64,000 nt of DNA from Gillisella vitis (GTDB lineage: Bacteria > Pseudomonadota > Alphaproteobacteria > Rhizobiales > Rhizobiaceae), in contig NZ_LMVL02000001.1 of NCBI RefSeq assembly GCF_001541345.2, positions 124,001 through 188,000 of the forward strand. Reading direction: 5' to 3'. Within the stretch, counting starts at the first letter, position 1. Each line of letters starts with the position of its first letter. This document shows positions 1 to 8,537 of this stretch, piece after piece. The notes below the pieces were generated by a model that did not search any database, was not told the DNA's origin, and worked only from the letters and a program-made list of their open reading frames with translations. Both the position numbers and the translations under genes were made by a program.

Positions 1-81
1 TGGTGCGGCGGATGCGCCAACCGGCGCCATACCTGTCAGCAGTGTCGCCGCTGACAGCAGAATTGCGGCAATTTTTTTCAT
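1..81 (-). CDS. Secreted protein, N-terminal fragment
   Basis: Only the first 27 codons are in the window and the gene continues past base 1. The visible start is a textbook signal peptide: MKKIA, then a hydrophobic run of Leu, Ala and Ile, ending in small residues (VGASAAP). The ATG is preceded by a gaggaa ribosome-binding sequence. The product is therefore exported. The family cannot be told from this fragment. Confidence 0.6.
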   Translation of the reverse strand, partial: MKKIAAILLSAATLLTGMAPVGASAAP

Positions 82-303
82 TTCCTCACCTGTTTCTGTC
101 TTTGATTTCACCGGTAAACTGTTTGCCAGCAAGAAAAGTTCCCCGGGTTGGGAGTTTAGGGCCTCGTATTTTACGGCACGTGCTGAAACATACGGGATGG
201 TATTTTGCCATCTCAGTGAACATCCCGCGTAAACTCACCTTTTCGGGAACAAAGTCGTTTGTGGCGGCTTTATTACGAACTTCACAAACGGGAGCGGTTC
301 TCG

Positions 304-666
304 ATGAAATATATTTTCCCAATTCTATTGGTCACAGCAATGCCGGCCATGGCCCAATCGCCGCAGCTCGAACAGGCTTGTCATACGGTGCTGCAAAATT
401 TTCTGATGAAGCCGGATGTGAAAATCGGCCAGACGCAGAGCTTTCCTGAATTAACCCCTCCAGGGGCACGCATCACCTTTTCCGAGCGACAGGATGCCGA
501 TGCCTCGAAGATGGATGATGTCATCGATTGCGAGTTTCAAAAAGCGACCGCACCTTTCGGTCTGACCAAGTTCTGCATTTCCAGCACCTGCTATTCGCCA
601 GGGGAGCGCGCCGACGACCGCCGCCGCCGTTTCGAGGAAATGCAGGCGTTGATGAACAGAAAATAA
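304..666 (+). CDS. Small secreted protein of unknown function
   Basis: A 120-residue protein. It starts with a short signal peptide (MKYIFPILLVTAMPAMAQ, probable cleavage after AMA). The mature part has four cysteines (in ACHTV, DCEFQ, FCISS and TCYSP), which suggests periplasmic disulfides, and a charged C-terminus. An upstream in-frame start would extend it by 15 residues, but the signal peptide begins at this ATG. I do not recognise the family. It is divergent from the exported protein at the window start. Confidence 0.6.
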   Translation: MKYIFPILLVTAMPAMAQSPQLEQACHTVLQNFLMKPDVKIGQTQSFPELTPPGARITFSERQDADASKMDDVIDCEFQKATAPFGLTKFCISSTCYSPGERADDRRRRFEEMQALMNRK

Positions 667-772
667 CGGCTTTGCTGCATATCCTTGAAGGATTGCCGAG
701 AGGTGGCACTTCGGAGCTGGGAATGCATGACTGCCAGACAACATTCCAAGTCAAACACAATTTTGAGATGAC

Positions 773-934
773 ATGACACAACACGCTAGCAAACCAAGAC
801 GTCGCATGCAGATTTTCGTCGGCTCCCTTTTCATCATTGGCTGCCTTATCGGTGGCTACTACGTGATTGGCTATCATCCCGGTGAAGTGGAACCAGAAAA
901 CCCACTCAACAGCTCCAGCCAAACTAACCCGTAA
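773..934 (+). CDS. Small single-span membrane protein
   Basis: A 53-residue ORF. A basic N-terminus (KPRRR) is followed by one hydrophobic segment of about 20 residues (roughly 13-34) and a polar, Asn/Ser-rich C-terminal tail. This is typical of small inner-membrane proteins. The ribosome-binding signal is weak (gaga about 6 bases upstream). It lies about 100 bases after the secreted protein gene on the same strand. No function is recognisable. Confidence 0.4.
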   Translation: MTQHASKPRRRMQIFVGSLFIIGCLIGGYYVIGYHPGEVEPENPLNSSSQTNP

Positions 935-1202
935 GGTCTGCTTTCAGCATCAGAGCGAGAAAACAGAAGCTGATATTTCATATATATAAGAGAAAACAAT
1001 GGCTTCCTGTGTAGTCGCTCTTCGTGACTTACGCTTCTGAAATCATCCAGTCACGGCGCAACAGCCTTCCTTAGCAGAAGGTCGGCTGTTGCCGAAATAC
1101 CGCAGTCCCTGCGTTTTATCCCAAAATTGCAAATCACTTATTGGCTTCAGAATCGAGTCGATCTAAAAACCATTTATGTTCAACACCAATCAGGGAGGCT
1201 TT
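935..1202. other. Gene-poor spacer
   Basis: I see no convincing coding signal in this spacer between the small membrane protein ORF and the structured leader of the ABC transporter. An inverted pair, gccttc near 1066 and gaaggtcggc near 1078, suggests a rho-independent terminator-like hairpin, but there is no clear T run. Confidence 0.3.
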
Positions 1203-1271
1203 ATGGCATATTTTTCCACCTCCCCGGTGGCCAGCGCCAATTTCATGTTGGTAGGCGCCATCCGCAGTTAA
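1203..1271 (+). CDS. Putative 22-codon leader peptide
   Basis: A short ORF (MAYFSTSPVASANF..., ending GAIRS) with a strong ribosome-binding site (agggagg, 5 bases before the ATG). Its stop codon falls inside the loop of a small hairpin (CGCAG at 1263 with CTGCG at 1273). Further hairpins follow: GTAACGG 1283 with CCGTTAC 1295, and CCGG 1314 with CCGG 1323. A ribosome on this ORF would reach the first hairpins before the ABC transporter gene at 1423. A regulatory leader is inferred; it may still be chance. Confidence 0.35.
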   Translation: MAYFSTSPVASANFMLVGAIRS

Positions 1272-1422
1272 CCTGCGTGTGCGTAACGGTCAGTCCGTTA
1301 CCTTGTGTTGAATCCGGCTGGTCCGGGAATAGAAATTTCTCCCTCTAACGCCACTTTATCGCGTCTCCGCGCGGTTTCCATTCTATTCATATGTTGGAGC
1401 CGGCTCGCGCCGGAATTTTCCT
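1263..1422 (+). promoter_or_regulatory. Structured 5' leader of the ABC transporter
   Basis: This untranslated stretch holds several short inverted repeats. The last is CCGGC (1400-1404) with GCCGG (1409-1413), directly between a ttggag ribosome-binding-like sequence (1395-1399) and the transporter ATG at 1423. That ribosome-binding sequence is too far from the ATG unless the hairpin forms and brings it closer. A second tiny ORF (1391-1432) overlaps the transporter start. Together these suggest RNA-level control, but I match it to no known riboswitch class. Confidence 0.35.
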
Positions 1423-3234
1423 ATGGCTTTAGGTTATAAATCTCGCCGTGGCGGGGCATTTCGCAGCGTTTTCGGTTTTTGTGCGGTTCATTGGCGCCGG
1501 CAGCCGGGGCGTGTGGTGTTCATGCTGTTTGCCGTATTGCTTTCCACTTTGGCGGATGTGTTGACGCCGCTGTTTTCCGGTCGTTTGGTCGACGCGGTTG
1601 TCTCGGGCCGTGCCGATGACAGCCTTGCGTGGAACAGCGCGCTTGCCGCCTTCGCCTGGCTGATGGCGCTTTCCGCCGGAGCTGTCTTGCTGCGCCATGC
1701 AACGTTTACCGCCATTATCGGCTTTACGCTGCGCTCCATGTCGGACATTGCCGCCGATGCCTTCTCTCGCATTCAGCGCTTTTCCAGCGATTGGCATGCC
1801 AATAGTTTCGCTGGCTCGACGGTGCGCAAAGTGACACGCGGCATGTGGGCACTCGACCTGTTGAACGACACGGTTTTCGTCGCGCTGTTTCCCTCGCTTG
1901 TCATGCTGATCGGTTCCACTGTGCTCATGACCTGGCATTGGCCGATGATGGGCCTGTTGGTCGGGGTCGGGTCCGTTTGCTTCGTGTTGTTTACGGCAAT
2001 CATGGCTCTGCGCTACGTCGCGCCAATGGCCAGCATGGCCAATAGCTGGGACACGAAGCTGGGTGGTTCCTTGGCCGATGCTGTGACCTGTAATGCCGTG
2101 GTCAAGGCCTTCGGTGGAGAAAGCCGCGAGGAAACCCGTCTGAGCTGGGTTCTGCAAAAATGGCAGGACAGGACGCGCCGTACCTGGACGCGCGGCACGC
2201 TGAATGGCAGCCTGCAAGCAACCTTGTTGATGGTGCTGCGCGGCGGCGTTTTGGGTCTGGCTCTGTGGCTATGGAGTGCTGGAAAAGCCAGCCCTGGTGA
2301 CATCACGTTCGTGCTGACGGCCTTTTTCATCCTACAGGGCTATCTGCGGGAAATTGGTATGCATATCCGTAACTTGCAACGGTCAGTCAATGATATGGAG
2401 GAACTGGTTTTCCTGCATGGTCAACCCCTTGGCGTCGTGGATGTGGCCGGTGCAAAACCTGTTGTCATCGAACGCGGCAAGATTGAATTCGATCGGGTGT
2501 CCTTTCATTACGGCAATCATTTTGCGCCGCTCTACAAGGACTTTTCCGTTGTGATCCAGCCCGGTGAGAAGGTTGGGCTGGTTGGCCATTCCGGCTCCGG
2601 CAAGACGACGTTCATCAAGCTCATTCAGCGCTTGCATGACGTCAACGGGGGGGCGATCCGGATCGATGGTCAGGATATTGCGCTCGTTGCTCAAACCTCG
2701 TTACGCCAGCAGATCGCCATCGTGCAGCAGGAGCCGATCCTGTTCCATCGCTCGCTTGCGGAAAACATTGCCTATGCAAGACCTTCGGCTAGCCAGCAGG
2801 AAATTGAAACTGCTGCAAGACTTGCCAGCGCCCATGGCTTTATCGAGGCCTTGCCGAAGGGGTATGGCACACTGGTGGGTGAGCGTGGCATCAAGCTTTC
2901 GGGTGGTGAACGCCAGCGGATTGCGATTGCGCGTGCCTTTCTTGCCGATGCGCCGATCCTTATTCTGGATGAGGCAACGTCAAGCCTGGATTCGGAATCG
3001 GAAATGCTGATCCAGGAAGCCATGGAACGGCTTATGCAGGGCAGAACCACACTGGTCGTGGCGCATCGGTTGTCGACCGTGCGGGCGCTCGACCGGCTGC
3101 TGGTCTTCGATCACGGCCGGATCGCTGAGGAGGGGACGCATGAGAGCCTGATCAGGATGAAGTCAGGTATTTACCGTGGTCTTTTCGAGCGTCAGGCGTT
3201 GGAATTGACCAAGGGCATGGTGTTCGGAGAATAG
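1423..3234 (+). CDS. ABC exporter half-transporter (fused permease-ATPase)
   Basis: A 603-residue exporter of the MsbA/MDR type. The membrane domain covers about residues 30-320 with six predicted segments. The ATPase domain covers about 350-600. Walker A is GHSGSGKTT near 388, the signature is LSGGE near 492, Walker B is ILILDEATSSLD near 513, and the switch histidine is in VVAHRLST. The length is normal for a homodimeric half-transporter. The substrate cannot be read from sequence; lipid, drug or oligosaccharide export are all possible. It follows an unusually long leader with a possible leader peptide and is convergent with the CpxA-like kinase. Confidence 0.9.
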   Translation: MALGYKSRRGGAFRSVFGFCAVHWRRQPGRVVFMLFAVLLSTLADVLTPLFSGRLVDAVVSGRADDSLAWNSALAAFAWLMALSAGAVLLRHATFTAIIGFTLRSMSDIAADAFSRIQRFSSDWHANSFAGSTVRKVTRGMWALDLLNDTVFVALFPSLVMLIGSTVLMTWHWPMMGLLVGVGSVCFVLFTAIMALRYVAPMASMANSWDTKLGGSLADAVTCNAVVKAFGGESREETRLSWVLQKWQDRTRRTWTRGTLNGSLQATLLMVLRGGVLGLALWLWSAGKASPGDITFVLTAFFILQGYLREIGMHIRNLQRSVNDMEELVFLHGQPLGVVDVAGAKPVVIERGKIEFDRVSFHYGNHFAPLYKDFSVVIQPGEKVGLVGHSGSGKTTFIKLIQRLHDVNGGAIRIDGQDIALVAQTSLRQQIAIVQQEPILFHRSLAENIAYARPSASQQEIETAARLASAHGFIEALPKGYGTLVGERGIKLSGGERQRIAIARAFLADAPILILDEATSSLDSESEMLIQEAMERLMQGRTTLVVAHRLSTVRALDRLLVFDHGRIAEEGTHESLIRMKSGIYRGLFERQALELTKGMVFGE

Positions 3235-3264
3235 GCTTTTCAAGAGAAGAAAATGCTTTGCTTC

Positions 3265-3297
3265 ATACCAAGGGTCATTGGAGATGGCCCTTGGTAT
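3265..3297. terminator. Bidirectional hairpin between convergent genes
   Basis: Perfect 10-bp inverted repeat ATACCAAGGG (3265-3274) with CCCTTGGTAT (3288-3297). It lies between the ABC transporter stop and the stop of the opposing kinase gene, which it touches. No long T run follows on either strand, so its efficiency is uncertain. Confidence 0.5.
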
Positions 3298-4601
3298 CAG
3301 ATCTGGCGCATGGTGTTGTTGTGGCTTTCCGACCGTGTGTCGCCATCGCCGGGCAATATCATGGTGATCCGCAAGCCTTTCGGCTTGACATTGCCGGCAA
3401 AGACCTTGCCGCCATGCCGTTCGACGGCCGTCTTGGCAATTGCCAGGCCAAGGCCGTATCCGGATGCACTGCCGCTGCTGCCTGAACTGATAAAGGGGCG
3501 AAAAATACTTTCAAGGTCATCTTCCTTGACGCCTGGACCTTCGTCCGTAAAGGTGAGTGTCAGGCCAATCGGTGAAATGTTCGTCGAAATCCGGATGACT
3601 GTCGCTTCTCCGGTATATTTGATCGCATTGCGCAAGACATTTTCAATGGCGCGATAGATAAGCTCGCCATTGACTGCGGCGACAAAACTGCCACTGCGTT
3701 GAAAGTCAATTGATACGGCCTTTTCTTGGGCCTCAAAAGTGGCGTCCTGAACAATCTCATCGAGAATGTCGAGAATATCGATGACCAGGAGTTGATTTTC
3801 TTCATCTGTCTTGGAGGACAGCCTGGCCAGGGTGAGGATCTCACCGACCAGCCGATCCAGTCGCTCAATTTCGTGGTCCATGCGATCCAGCAGGCTGGGC
3901 AGGCGTCCTGGGTTTTTTCGCAGGATACCGGTAACGGCTTGCAGGCGTGACAAGGGTGAGCGTAGTTCGTGGGAAATATCATGAAACAGCCGTTCTCGGC
4001 TCTCATGCAGCTCCTGCAGGCGGATGGCACTGATGTCGAAATGCTGTGTCAGTATTCCAATCTCATCCCTGCGATTTTTGACAGGATCATGGATGCGGAT
4101 GCTGAAGTGGCCTTCTGCCAGCATTTTCAACCCATGGCGAAGCCGCTCAATGGGTGTCAGCAGATATTTGGTCAGCAGGTAGGCGGAAAACAAGCTGGCG
4201 ACAAGGCCGATCAGCCAAGGCAACACAAGAGGCCAGTCATTGCCGATAGTCGATTTATCGATGGTGAGAGTATAGCATTGGTTGGCGTAGGATATAACAA
4301 TGCTGCCCGGAAATCGATCCTTGGCGCAGGTTTGCGGGGCAGCTGCCGGCACCGCCTGGAGTAGGAAATGCCCCTCGTCTCCCGGAGGTGTTATGCTGCG
4401 GATAAACGCCTGCGTCTCCTGCGGCCCGACACGTTGGAGCATCTCGGCAATTTGTGCGGCAATGATCTCGTTCTGCACCTCAGCGATGCGCATATGCGGC
4501 GGAAGTTGGCCATTGAATCGTGGAAGCGATATGCCCAACATCGTTGTCAGCGTGATTGTCAGCCAGACAATGACGAAAAAACGCCAGAAAAGCCGTGGCA
4601 T
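3297..4601 (-). CDS. cpxA: CpxA-like sensor histidine kinase
   Basis: A 434-residue inner-membrane kinase. There is one membrane span near residues 5-25, a periplasmic sensor of about 100 residues with two cysteines, and a second span near 125-148. HAMP follows (about 145-200), then the phosphoacceptor box HDISHELRSPL with His211, the N box (NVLRNAIKYT) and glycine boxes (DEGPGV, GYGLGLAI). The H box is very close to that of CpxA. Its ATG shares one base with the regulator stop (TGATG), so translation is coupled. The CpxA assignment is supported by the CpxR-type box upstream of the operon. In enterobacteria this pair senses envelope stress; the signal here is unknown. Confidence 0.85.
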   Translation of the reverse strand: MPRLFWRFFVIVWLTITLTTMLGISLPRFNGQLPPHMRIAEVQNEIIAAQIAEMLQRVGPQETQAFIRSITPPGDEGHFLLQAVPAAAPQTCAKDRFPGSIVISYANQCYTLTIDKSTIGNDWPLVLPWLIGLVASLFSAYLLTKYLLTPIERLRHGLKMLAEGHFSIRIHDPVKNRRDEIGILTQHFDISAIRLQELHESRERLFHDISHELRSPLSRLQAVTGILRKNPGRLPSLLDRMDHEIERLDRLVGEILTLARLSSKTDEENQLLVIDILDILDEIVQDATFEAQEKAVSIDFQRSGSFVAAVNGELIYRAIENVLRNAIKYTGEATVIRISTNISPIGLTLTFTDEGPGVKEDDLESIFRPFISSGSSGSASGYGLGLAIAKTAVERHGGKVFAGNVKPKGLRITMILPGDGDTRSESHNNTMRQI

Positions 4602-5290
4602 CAGTTATCCTGTAGCAGAATATAACCCTGCCCCCGAACAGATTGGATCCAGCTTTGCTTGTCTTTTCTGAGGCCGAGTTTCTGGCGGATGCTGCTGAGA
4701 TGAACATCGATACGCCGGTCGAAAGGCGTCAGGGGCCTGCCGAATACGCTTTGGGAAATATCGTGTTTGGAAACGACCTTGCCGCCATTGCGAACCAGAA
4801 GTTCCAGGAGATTGTATTCCGTCCCGGTCAAGGCGAGAGCCTCACCATTGATATGCGCCTGCCTGCTTGTTGGATAAAGAACAAGTTCGCCGCTTTTGAG
4901 CGGTTGAGACGGATGTTCGGGTGGCGTTTTGCCCGTCCGACGCAATATTGCCCGCAGCCGCGCCACCAGTTCGCCGGGTGAACAGGGCTTGGAGACGTAA
5001 TCGTCGGCACCAAGATCCAGCCCGGTAATCCGGTCCTTGTCATCCCCCCTGGCTGTCAGCATGACGATAGGAATTTCACTGGATTTTCGGATATTCTGCA
5101 AGACATCGACACCATTCATGATCGGCATCATGACGTCGAGAACGATGATGTCTGTCGCCCCACTGTCGACAAAAGCAAGCCCCTTGGCGCCATCGTCTGT
5201 CGCGAGTACATCAAACCCTTCATCCGTCAGATATTCGCAAAGCAACCCAGTAAATTCCAGGTCGTCATCAATCAAAAGAACACGCGTCAT
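4601..5290 (-). CDS. cpxR: CpxR-like OmpR-family response regulator
   Basis: A 229-residue regulator. The receiver domain covers residues 1-120, with the acidic pocket DDD, phosphoacceptor Asp52 (VLDVMMP) and Lys101 (VSKP). The C-terminal winged-helix domain covers about 130-229 and ends in the usual VRGQGYIL strand. The receiver closely resembles CpxR of gamma-proteobacteria. It is the first gene of the operon and is followed by its kinase. A perfect GTAAA-N5-GTAAA box lies 60 bases upstream of the start, which argues for autoregulation. Confidence 0.9.
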   Translation of the reverse strand: MTRVLLIDDDLEFTGLLCEYLTDEGFDVLATDDGAKGLAFVDSGATDIIVLDVMMPIMNGVDVLQNIRKSSEIPIVMLTARGDDKDRITGLDLGADDYVSKPCSPGELVARLRAILRRTGKTPPEHPSQPLKSGELVLYPTSRQAHINGEALALTGTEYNLLELLVRNGGKVVSKHDISQSVFGRPLTPFDRRIDVHLSSIRQKLGLRKDKQSWIQSVRGQGYILLQDN

Positions 5291-5349
5291 TTTTCAGCTC
5301 TTCGTGGCGGTGGCCTGTTATAAGTGAAAATCGACCAGGGGGTTCAAGT

Positions 5350-5364
5350 TTTACATAAGTTTAC
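5350..5364 (-). promoter_or_regulatory. CpxR-type binding box
   Basis: On the minus strand the sequence is GTAAA-CTTAT-GTAAA, an exact match to the CpxR tandem-repeat consensus GTAAA-N5-GTAAA known from Escherichia coli. It lies 60 bases upstream of the cpxR-like start codon. Autoregulation of the operon is inferred. Confidence 0.7.
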
Positions 5365-5548
5365 GTGCTTATGGTAGATGTTGTGCCGACATGTGGTGGC
5401 AGTTCATGCTCGTTTAGTGCCGCCATGATGTTACCGGCGCATAGGATTGGCTCCATCGGCCCATGACTGGGCTTGCAAATCGATCAGGCCGGACGGAAAA
5501 TCGCATCTTTAACCCGCCAACTTGGCGCTTGCCCGACTCGTATCCATC

Positions 5549-6301
5549 ATGAAAAGCCACTTGAAAAGTCTTGCCCATCGCGACCGCACCGAGACGAGCG
5601 ACCGCCATCTGGCATTTTATCTGACCTTCATTGCCGGCGCGGCCAATGCTGGCGGCTTTATGGCGGTTGGTCAATATACCTCTCACATGTCGGGCATTGT
5701 CTCGTCCATGGCTGACAATCTGGTGCTGGGCGATTTAAAACTTTTGCTGATGGGGTTGCTCGCGCTGTGTTTCTTTCTTGCAGGCGCTGGCTTTTCCGCA
5801 ATTTTGATCAATTGGGGCCGCAGGCGAGATTTGAGGTCGGTCTATGCGCTGCCATTGGCGGTCGAGGCGTGGTTGATGGGGGTGTTTGCCCTTTCCGGGG
5901 CAATCAGTTTCAGCGAGAAGGGCGAGGCCGTGGCTTTCGTCGTCATGCTTCTCTGCTTCATCATGGGCCTGCAGAATGCCATCATCACAAAACTCTCCGG
6001 CGCGCGGATCAGAACGACCCATGTGACGGGCTTGGTCACCGATACCGGCATTGAACTTGGCAAACTGTTCTATTGGAACGGATACTCAAATGGTAAAGTC
6101 ACGTACCCACCGGTCCGGGCCGATTTAGCGAAGCTTTGGCTGCTGGTGCGCATGGTTGGGCTGTTTTTCGGCGGTGGCGTGGTCGGGGCTATCCTGTTTC
6201 AACAAATCGGCGTTTCCGCTGCGGCCTTTTTGGCGATACCTCTGGCGCTTGCCGCTCTCTACCCGATGCTAGAGGACTATTCCTCCCAAAAGCAGCGCTG
6301 A
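5549..6301 (+). CDS. DUF1275 (YoaK-like) membrane protein
   Basis: A 250-residue integral membrane protein with about six hydrophobic segments. The N-terminal stretch FIAGAANAGGF followed by SHMSGIVS is the hallmark of the DUF1275/YoaK family, whose biochemical role is unknown. The ATG at 5549 gives the family's normal length. A TTG start at 5522 would add nine residues. The gene stands alone between the CpxR-like operon and tRNA-Ser. Confidence 0.8.
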   Translation: MKSHLKSLAHRDRTETSDRHLAFYLTFIAGAANAGGFMAVGQYTSHMSGIVSSMADNLVLGDLKLLLMGLLALCFFLAGAGFSAILINWGRRRDLRSVYALPLAVEAWLMGVFALSGAISFSEKGEAVAFVVMLLCFIMGLQNAIITKLSGARIRTTHVTGLVTDTGIELGKLFYWNGYSNGKVTYPPVRADLAKLWLLVRMVGLFFGGGVVGAILFQQIGVSAAAFLAIPLALAALYPMLEDYSSQKQR

Positions 6302-6348
6302 AGGCAAGTCTGGTCTGCATGTTGTGTCATTGACGCGCCGTAAAGTGG

Positions 6349-6376
6349 TTGACGTTCTTGATCGGCTGGATATAAC
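6349..6376 (+). promoter_or_regulatory. Probable sigma-70 promoter for tRNA-Ser
   Basis: TTGACG and TATAAC are separated by 16 bases. The -10 element ends 64 bases before the mature tRNA 5' end, a suitable distance for a short 5' leader. Confidence 0.5.
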
Positions 6377-6440
6377 GCCTGCCAGAGATTCTGTTGCAAA
6401 CCAGACAGAGTCTGGATGTCGGCATACGGCATCGGGCTTA

Positions 6441-6530
6441 GGAAGAGTGTCCGAGTGGTTTAAGGAACCGGTCTTGAAAACCGGCGTGCGGGAGACCGTA
6501 CCGTGGGTTCGAATCCCACCTCTTCCGCCA
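6441..6530 (+). tRNA. tRNA-Ser (anticodon UGA)
   Basis: A 90-base class II tRNA. The acceptor stem is GGAAGAG with CTCTTCC, the anticodon stem ACCGGT with ACCGGC encloses the loop CTTGAAA (anticodon TGA), and a long variable arm is present. The T loop is GGGTTCGAATCCC and the CCA end is encoded. It reads UCA and related serine codons. Confidence 0.97.
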
Positions 6531-6703
6531 TGCTGAAAAAAATATCAATAAAATCAAATAGTTGCATGCTGAATTGCCAAGCTATTAGGCACGGTTTGAC
6601 AATTTATGTTCTCGTTTCACCTCCTGCTTCGAAGGGGAGGGGCGTCTTGGGTGATTGTATCATTAGGAAATAGCGCTGCTGTTTACAGCAACCTTGGTCT
6701 CGA

Positions 6704-7456
6704 TCACATGTCGTGCGCGTCTTCTGTGGCGTTCTTGCGTTTCAGCAGGAACCAGAGGAATGCCAGGCTCATCACGGCCATTGCAAACCAGGTTACTGCA
6801 TATTGAAGATGGCTATTGGGAAAACGGATCTGCGTTAAACCACCGACCGGATAGCCGCCCGGCACATCGCTTTTGTCGGCGTCCATAAAGAACGGCGCGA
6901 CTTGCGTCAGATTGCGTTTGGCGGCAATGGCGGAAACGTCGCGTGAATACCAGCGATCGGCATTTGGATCATTGGAGCGCAGCAAGGTTCCATTCGGTTC
7001 GCTGATGCGCAGAAGGCCGCTTACGGTCACGGTTCCGGGAATCTGACCTTGTGCCCGGCGTGTCGGGTCTTTGCGGTCAATCGGTACAAAGCCCCTGTTG
7101 ATCAACAGGGTTCCGTCTTTTTCAGTCTTGAGGGGGGTCATGACCCAATAGCCAGCGCCCAATTCCGTGGAGGCGTAGACCAAGGTTTCCTTGTCGTGTT
7201 CGTAAATGCCGGAAGTCTTGATATGGCGGTATTCATCGGCGTCGCGATTGACGGAAGGCCATTGCGCTGGGGAAGGTGCGTCCACCGGTTCGGCATGAAC
7301 ACGGGCGTCGACACGAGCGATCAATGCTTTTTTCCAGCCCAGACGTTCAATTTGCCAGATGCCGAGTGCGATGAACAAGGCCGTTGCCAGCAGGAGAAAG
7401 CTGGATAGGGCAACCTTCTTCATGGGAAAACGCCTAATGGCCTGCTGGTCTGACAT
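6704..7456 (-). CDS. SURF1-family oxidase assembly protein
   Basis: A 250-residue protein with the SURF1 layout: an N-terminal membrane span (about 13-33) followed by the family motif LGIWQIERLGWK, a periplasmic domain (LLINRGFVP, RWYSRDV), and a C-terminal span near 220-242. SURF1 proteins help assemble and haem-load haem-copper oxidases. Its place as the last gene after cyoD points to the cytochrome o oxidase as client. A second start at MKKVALSS, 11 codons in, is possible. Confidence 0.88.
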   Translation of the reverse strand: MSDQQAIRRFPMKKVALSSFLLLATALFIALGIWQIERLGWKKALIARVDARVHAEPVDAPSPAQWPSVNRDADEYRHIKTSGIYEHDKETLVYASTELGAGYWVMTPLKTEKDGTLLINRGFVPIDRKDPTRRAQGQIPGTVTVSGLLRISEPNGTLLRSNDPNADRWYSRDVSAIAAKRNLTQVAPFFMDADKSDVPGGYPVGGLTQIRFPNSHLQYAVTWFAMAVMSLAFLWFLLKRKNATEDAHDM

Positions 7457-7520
7457 GTATCAATCGTCCTGAAACGGATCGGGCGACATGGATATGCCGC
7501 CCGATCAGATATTGGTGTCC

Positions 7521-7919
7521 TTACGGGACGTTGCGCATCATTTCAGGGCTCATCGGCATCATATTGGTGTTCAAGTGATGCATGACCCAAAGCGAACCCG
7601 AAAGTGCGATAACAACGACGATGATCGTGAAGATCAGCGCCATCATGTTCCAGCCGCCTTCCGACTTTGTATTCATATGCAGGAAGTAGATCATATGAAC
7701 CACGACCTGGATAGCGCCAAGCCCCATGACGATACCTGCGAGCAGGGCCTTGTTGGTCAGGCTGCCGCTCATCACCAGATAGAACGGTATGGCCGTCAGG
7801 ATGACCGACAGGATAAAGCCGATCATATAGGTTTTCATCGAGCCATGGCTGGCCTCGTGACCGCCATGGTGATGATCATGGCCGTGGCCATGCGAATGTG
7901 CGTGCGAATTGTCGTTCAT
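7521..7919 (-). CDS. cyoD: Cytochrome o ubiquinol oxidase subunit IV
   Basis: A 132-residue subunit with three membrane spans, matching CyoD (MSGSLTNKALLAGIVMGLGA and VHMIYFLHM). The start codon overlaps the cyoC stop by four bases (ATGA). The N-terminus is unusual: ten histidines fall within the first 25 residues (HAHSHGHGHDHHHGGHEASH), before the first span. This looks like a metal-binding tail, which the typical E. coli subunit lacks as far as I recall. Confidence 0.9.
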   Translation of the reverse strand: MNDNSHAHSHGHGHDHHHGGHEASHGSMKTYMIGFILSVILTAIPFYLVMSGSLTNKALLAGIVMGLGAIQVVVHMIYFLHMNTKSEGGWNMMALIFTIIVVVIALSGSLWVMHHLNTNMMPMSPEMMRNVP

Positions 7920-8533
7920 CCGATCACTCCCAGCAGGTAGACGTAGGAGAATACGCCAATCCAGATAACGTCGAGGAAGTGCCAGAACATCGAGAGGCAC
8001 ATCAGGCGACGGCGATTTGCTTCGATCAGTCCATGCTTGCCGACCTGGGCCATCAGCGTCACCAGCCAGATGATACCGAAGGTCACGTGCAAACCGTGGG
8101 TGCCGACCAGCGTAAAGAAGGCTGACAGGAAGGCGCTGCGATTTGGACCTGCTCCTTCATGGATCAAGTGAGCGAACTCATAGAGTTCGAGCGCCAGGAA
8201 GATTGCGCCGAATACACCGGTGATGCCAAGCCAGATCAGCGTGGAGGCCTTGTTGTTCTTCTCCATCGACAGCATGGCAAAGCCATAGGTGATCGACGAA
8301 AACAGCAGCATTGCCGTGTTGATCGCGACCAGTTTCAGGTCGAACAGGTCGGCCGGAGCCGGGCCAGCCGCATAATTGCGGCCGAGCACGGCATAGGTGG
8401 CAAAAAGCATTGCGAAGATCAGGCAGTCGCTCATCAGATAGAGCCAGAACCCAAGGTTCGTGCTGCTTTCCGGATGATGCTCTTCCGTCAGATAGAACTC
8501 CGGCTTTGCGGTTTTTAAAGTTCTGGGATCCAT
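7916..8533 (-). CDS. cyoC: Cytochrome o ubiquinol oxidase subunit III
   Basis: A 205-residue subunit with five membrane spans. It carries family motifs of haem-copper oxidase subunit III (GFWLYLMSDCLIFAMLFATY, THGLHVTFG, YWHFLD-like FWHFLDVIWIGVF). It lies four bases downstream of cyoB and overlaps cyoD, so it is cotranscribed with both. Confidence 0.95.
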   Translation of the reverse strand: MDPRTLKTAKPEFYLTEEHHPESSTNLGFWLYLMSDCLIFAMLFATYAVLGRNYAAGPAPADLFDLKLVAINTAMLLFSSITYGFAMLSMEKNNKASTLIWLGITGVFGAIFLALELYEFAHLIHEGAGPNRSAFLSAFFTLVGTHGLHVTFGIIWLVTLMAQVGKHGLIEANRRRLMCLSMFWHFLDVIWIGVFSYVYLLGVIG

Positions 8534-8537
8534 CTGA

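Noticed and set aside
1429..2217. 262-codon open frame on the minus strand
   Set aside because: Antisense to the ABC exporter membrane domain; low-complexity charged residues only.
6537..6703. Possible second RNA gene after tRNA-Ser
   Set aside because: No cloverleaf or conserved hairpin; only AT-rich spacer.
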